Positions 62,909 through 64,000 of a stretch of DNA of 64,000 nucleotides are shown in pieces. The translations under genes and the position numbers were made by a program. The notes below the pieces were generated by a model. That model worked only from the letters and a program-made list of their open reading frames with translations. It was not told where the DNA came from and did no database searches. Location: assembly GCF_032842945.2 (NCBI RefSeq), contig NZ_CP146606.1, positions 3,414,501 through 3,478,500 on the forward strand. The letters are read 5' to 3'. Origin of the DNA: Roseovarius sp. W115. Its GTDB lineage: Bacteria; Pseudomonadota; Alphaproteobacteria; Rhodobacterales; Rhodobacteraceae. Position 1 is the stretch's first letter, and the number at the start of each line of letters is the position of its first letter.

Positions 62909-63157
62909 ATGAGCCGCGTATCAACTGGTGCACTGCTCGCAATGCTGACGGCGACATCGGCCTTCGCACTGTCGGCCGAGATCGACACCGATGGTGATGG
63001 CATGGCGTCTCTCACCGAAATCCAGGCGTTCTATCCTGAAGTAACCGAAGAACTCTTCGGAGAGATGGACACGGATGGCGATGGGTACGTCAATGACGAA
63101 GAATTCCTGGTGGCTGTCGGAGCCGAACTCATCCCCGACCCGGAAGCTGACTTGTAA
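62909..63157 (+). CDS. Secreted EF-hand calcium-binding protein
   Basis: The 82-aa protein starts at the ATG at 62909, which has GGAG with a 6-nt gap; earlier in-frame starts fit less well. A signal peptide (LLAMLTATSAFALSAE) precedes two EF-hand loops, DTDGDGMASLTE and DTDGDGYVNDEE, with canonical Ca2+ ligands. Likely periplasmic calcium sensor or buffer. It may be controlled by the divergent LysR protein. Confidence 0.85.
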   Translation: MSRVSTGALLAMLTATSAFALSAEIDTDGDGMASLTEIQAFYPEVTEELFGEMDTDGDGYVNDEEFLVAVGAELIPDPEADL

Positions 63158-63183
63158 CCAGGAGGTTGCGGAGTGATCCACAC

Positions 63184-63546
63184 ATGTCTCAAGGCACACG
63201 AATCCACGGACAGCTTCTGAGTGCCGCAGGCCTCTGGCTGCTCCTGTCCCCCTTCGTCCTGTTCAGCCAAACCAGCCTGTCCACTGGAGTTTCGGACAAG
63301 GCAATCCTTGTCTCGATGTCCATGGGTTTCCTGGTGTTGGTGATCGCAGGATTGAATACGCGATATCATCGCTGGGTGTGTGGCGCTTTGGGCATTGCAT
63401 TGGGTGTCGCAACACTGGGAGGCCCGTGGGTGTTGGGCTACGCCGACCAGTTCATGGTCACGCTGAGTTCCAGCATCACCGGGGTTGCGATCATCTCAAT
63501 CGCGGTTGCCGAGTGTTTTGGTAGCAATCAACAAGGTCACTCCTAG
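63184..63546 (+). CDS. SPW-repeat membrane protein
   Basis: The 120-aa protein has four hydrophobic helices. LLLSPFVLF and GGPWVLGY are the repeated SPW-type motifs. Function unknown. It follows the EF-hand gene by 26 nt, probably in one transcript, and ends in a hairpin terminator. Confidence 0.8.
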   Translation: MSQGTRIHGQLLSAAGLWLLLSPFVLFSQTSLSTGVSDKAILVSMSMGFLVLVIAGLNTRYHRWVCGALGIALGVATLGGPWVLGYADQFMVTLSSSITGVAIISIAVAECFGSNQQGHS

Positions 63547-63552
63547 ACGGAA

Positions 63553-63574
63553 GCAGGGCGGGAAACCGCCCTGC
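63553..63574 (+). terminator. Terminator after SPW gene
   Basis: GCAGGGCGG (63553-63561), GAAA tetraloop, CCGCCCTGC (63566-63574), followed by ATTCCTT. A 9-bp perfect GC-rich stem just past the stop. Confidence 0.7.
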
Positions 63575-63641
63575 ATTCCTTGCGCAACTGATACCAACTG
63601 GGCGAGACTCAAAACCGATATTGCAAGGAACGCGCCCAAAA

Positions 63642-64000
63642 ATGGAATTCGTTGGCGGACACGAAACAAACCTGGAAGACATCGCTGCAGTTTGTCTGAT
63701 CGCCGCGATTGCTGGACTGATACTCGTACGAATTGGTCAACCACCAATGGTTGGCTACATCTTGGCTGGTCTGATTTTTGGTCCAACTGGATTAGGGTTC
63801 ATTCAAAGCTCAGACGGGATTGCTCTGCTTGCCGAGCTTGGTGTGCTGCTCCTTCTTTTCCTGATCGGCCTTGAGCTTTCGATCCGAGCATTCGTCTTGG
63901 TCCTTCGACCGGCCTTGGTGGTGCTTGCCGGCCAACTTGCGTTTTCTCTTGGTCTGACGGCCGTCTTCGGCGCGATATTGGGCTGGAGTATCGAGCAGGT
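63642..64000 (+). CDS. Kef-type monovalent cation:proton antiporter (CPA2), 5' part
   Basis: The frame begins at the ATG at 63642 (AAGGA ribosome-binding site) and runs off the window after 119 codons. It has the CPA2 start: helix 1 (AAIAGLILVRIGQPPMVGYILAGLIFGPTGLG), then LAELGVLLLLFLIGLELS. KefB/KefC-like proteins exchange K+ or Na+ for H+. The remainder lies outside the window. Confidence 0.85.
   Translation, partial: MEFVGGHETNLEDIAAVCLIAAIAGLILVRIGQPPMVGYILAGLIFGPTGLGFIQSSDGIALLAELGVLLLLFLIGLELSIRAFVLVLRPALVVLAGQLAFSLGLTAVFGAILGWSIEQ

Overview
The window comes from an alphaproteobacterial chromosome, most likely a marine Rhodobacteraceae (Roseobacter-group) organism. This is inferred from gene families and gene order, since no rRNA is present. 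Supporting signs are two GcvT-type dimethylglycine/sarcosine dehydrogenase paralogues, a RTX/Hint exoprotein, a class II (B12-dependent) ribonucleotide reductase, xerD behind a secreted helical protein, an aroK-aroB pair and GC-rich coding sequence. No CRISPR array, phage or insertion sequence was seen.

Layout, left half. 1-4.4 kb: an L,D-transpeptidase, a YbdK-type carboxylate-amine ligase, and an AT-rich islet with a membrane-anchored receiver-like protein next to a perfect three-way-junction palindrome. 3.3-6.3 kb: a tightly overlapped minus-strand operon of anmK, a maleate-isomerase/Asp-racemase-family protein and a trans-sulfuration-type PLP enzyme. 6.3-15.1 kb: tyrS, an arsR-arsC-aquaporin arsenic operon, aroK-aroB, a small membrane protein, a secreted protein, xerD and a CorC/HlyC protein. 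15.2-21.4 kb: two divergent FAD/GcvT dehydrogenases. Their upstream regions carry the same CGACA-N5-TGTCG dyad at the same distance from the start codon, and one also carries five 11-bp-phased repeats. 21.5-28.7 kb: a nucleotidyltransferase, a LamG-RTX-Hint protein, and a GT2/methyltransferase/GtrA set with a convergent membrane protein that could form a Gtr-type glycosylation system. 28.8-34.4 kb: tRNA-Leu, a YqaA-like protein, dsbB, an AsnC/Lrp regulator interrupted by a frameshift, arginase plus ornithine cyclodeaminase, an FkbM methyltransferase, and an ImmA-type protease islet.

Layout, right half. 34.4-48.4 kb is mostly core metabolism: nrdJ with a candidate NrdR box, tRNA-Pro, a DUF192 protein, a double cold-shock-domain protein, pdxH, fabI, a LysE exporter, gpt, an aminotransferase, a SurA/PpiD-like foldase, trpE and a pseudouridine synthase. 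48.4-64 kb is accessory in character: membrane proteins, a CorA/ZntB transporter, a CBS protein and a Na+/Ca2+ antiporter. These are followed by a five-gene overlapping operon and then a groEL with no groES, a LysR regulator, an EF-hand protein, a SPW-repeat protein and the start of a Kef-type antiporter.

The most interesting locus is 52.6-58.5 kb. It encodes a lysine 2,3-aminomutase with all the expected catalytic residues, two different D-Ala-D-Ala-ligase-like ATP-grasp enzymes, a GNAT-deacetylase-GNAT fusion and a small SET-domain protein, with spacings of -7, -4, +1 and -4 nt. This looks like a coupled pathway that makes, ligates, acetylates/deacetylates and possibly methylates a beta-lysine-containing small molecule or peptide tag. 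The product is unknown. Small genes recovered by reading the gaps include a 49-aa gene at 11026, a 40-aa gene behind nrdJ and a 52-aa membrane protein at 48417.
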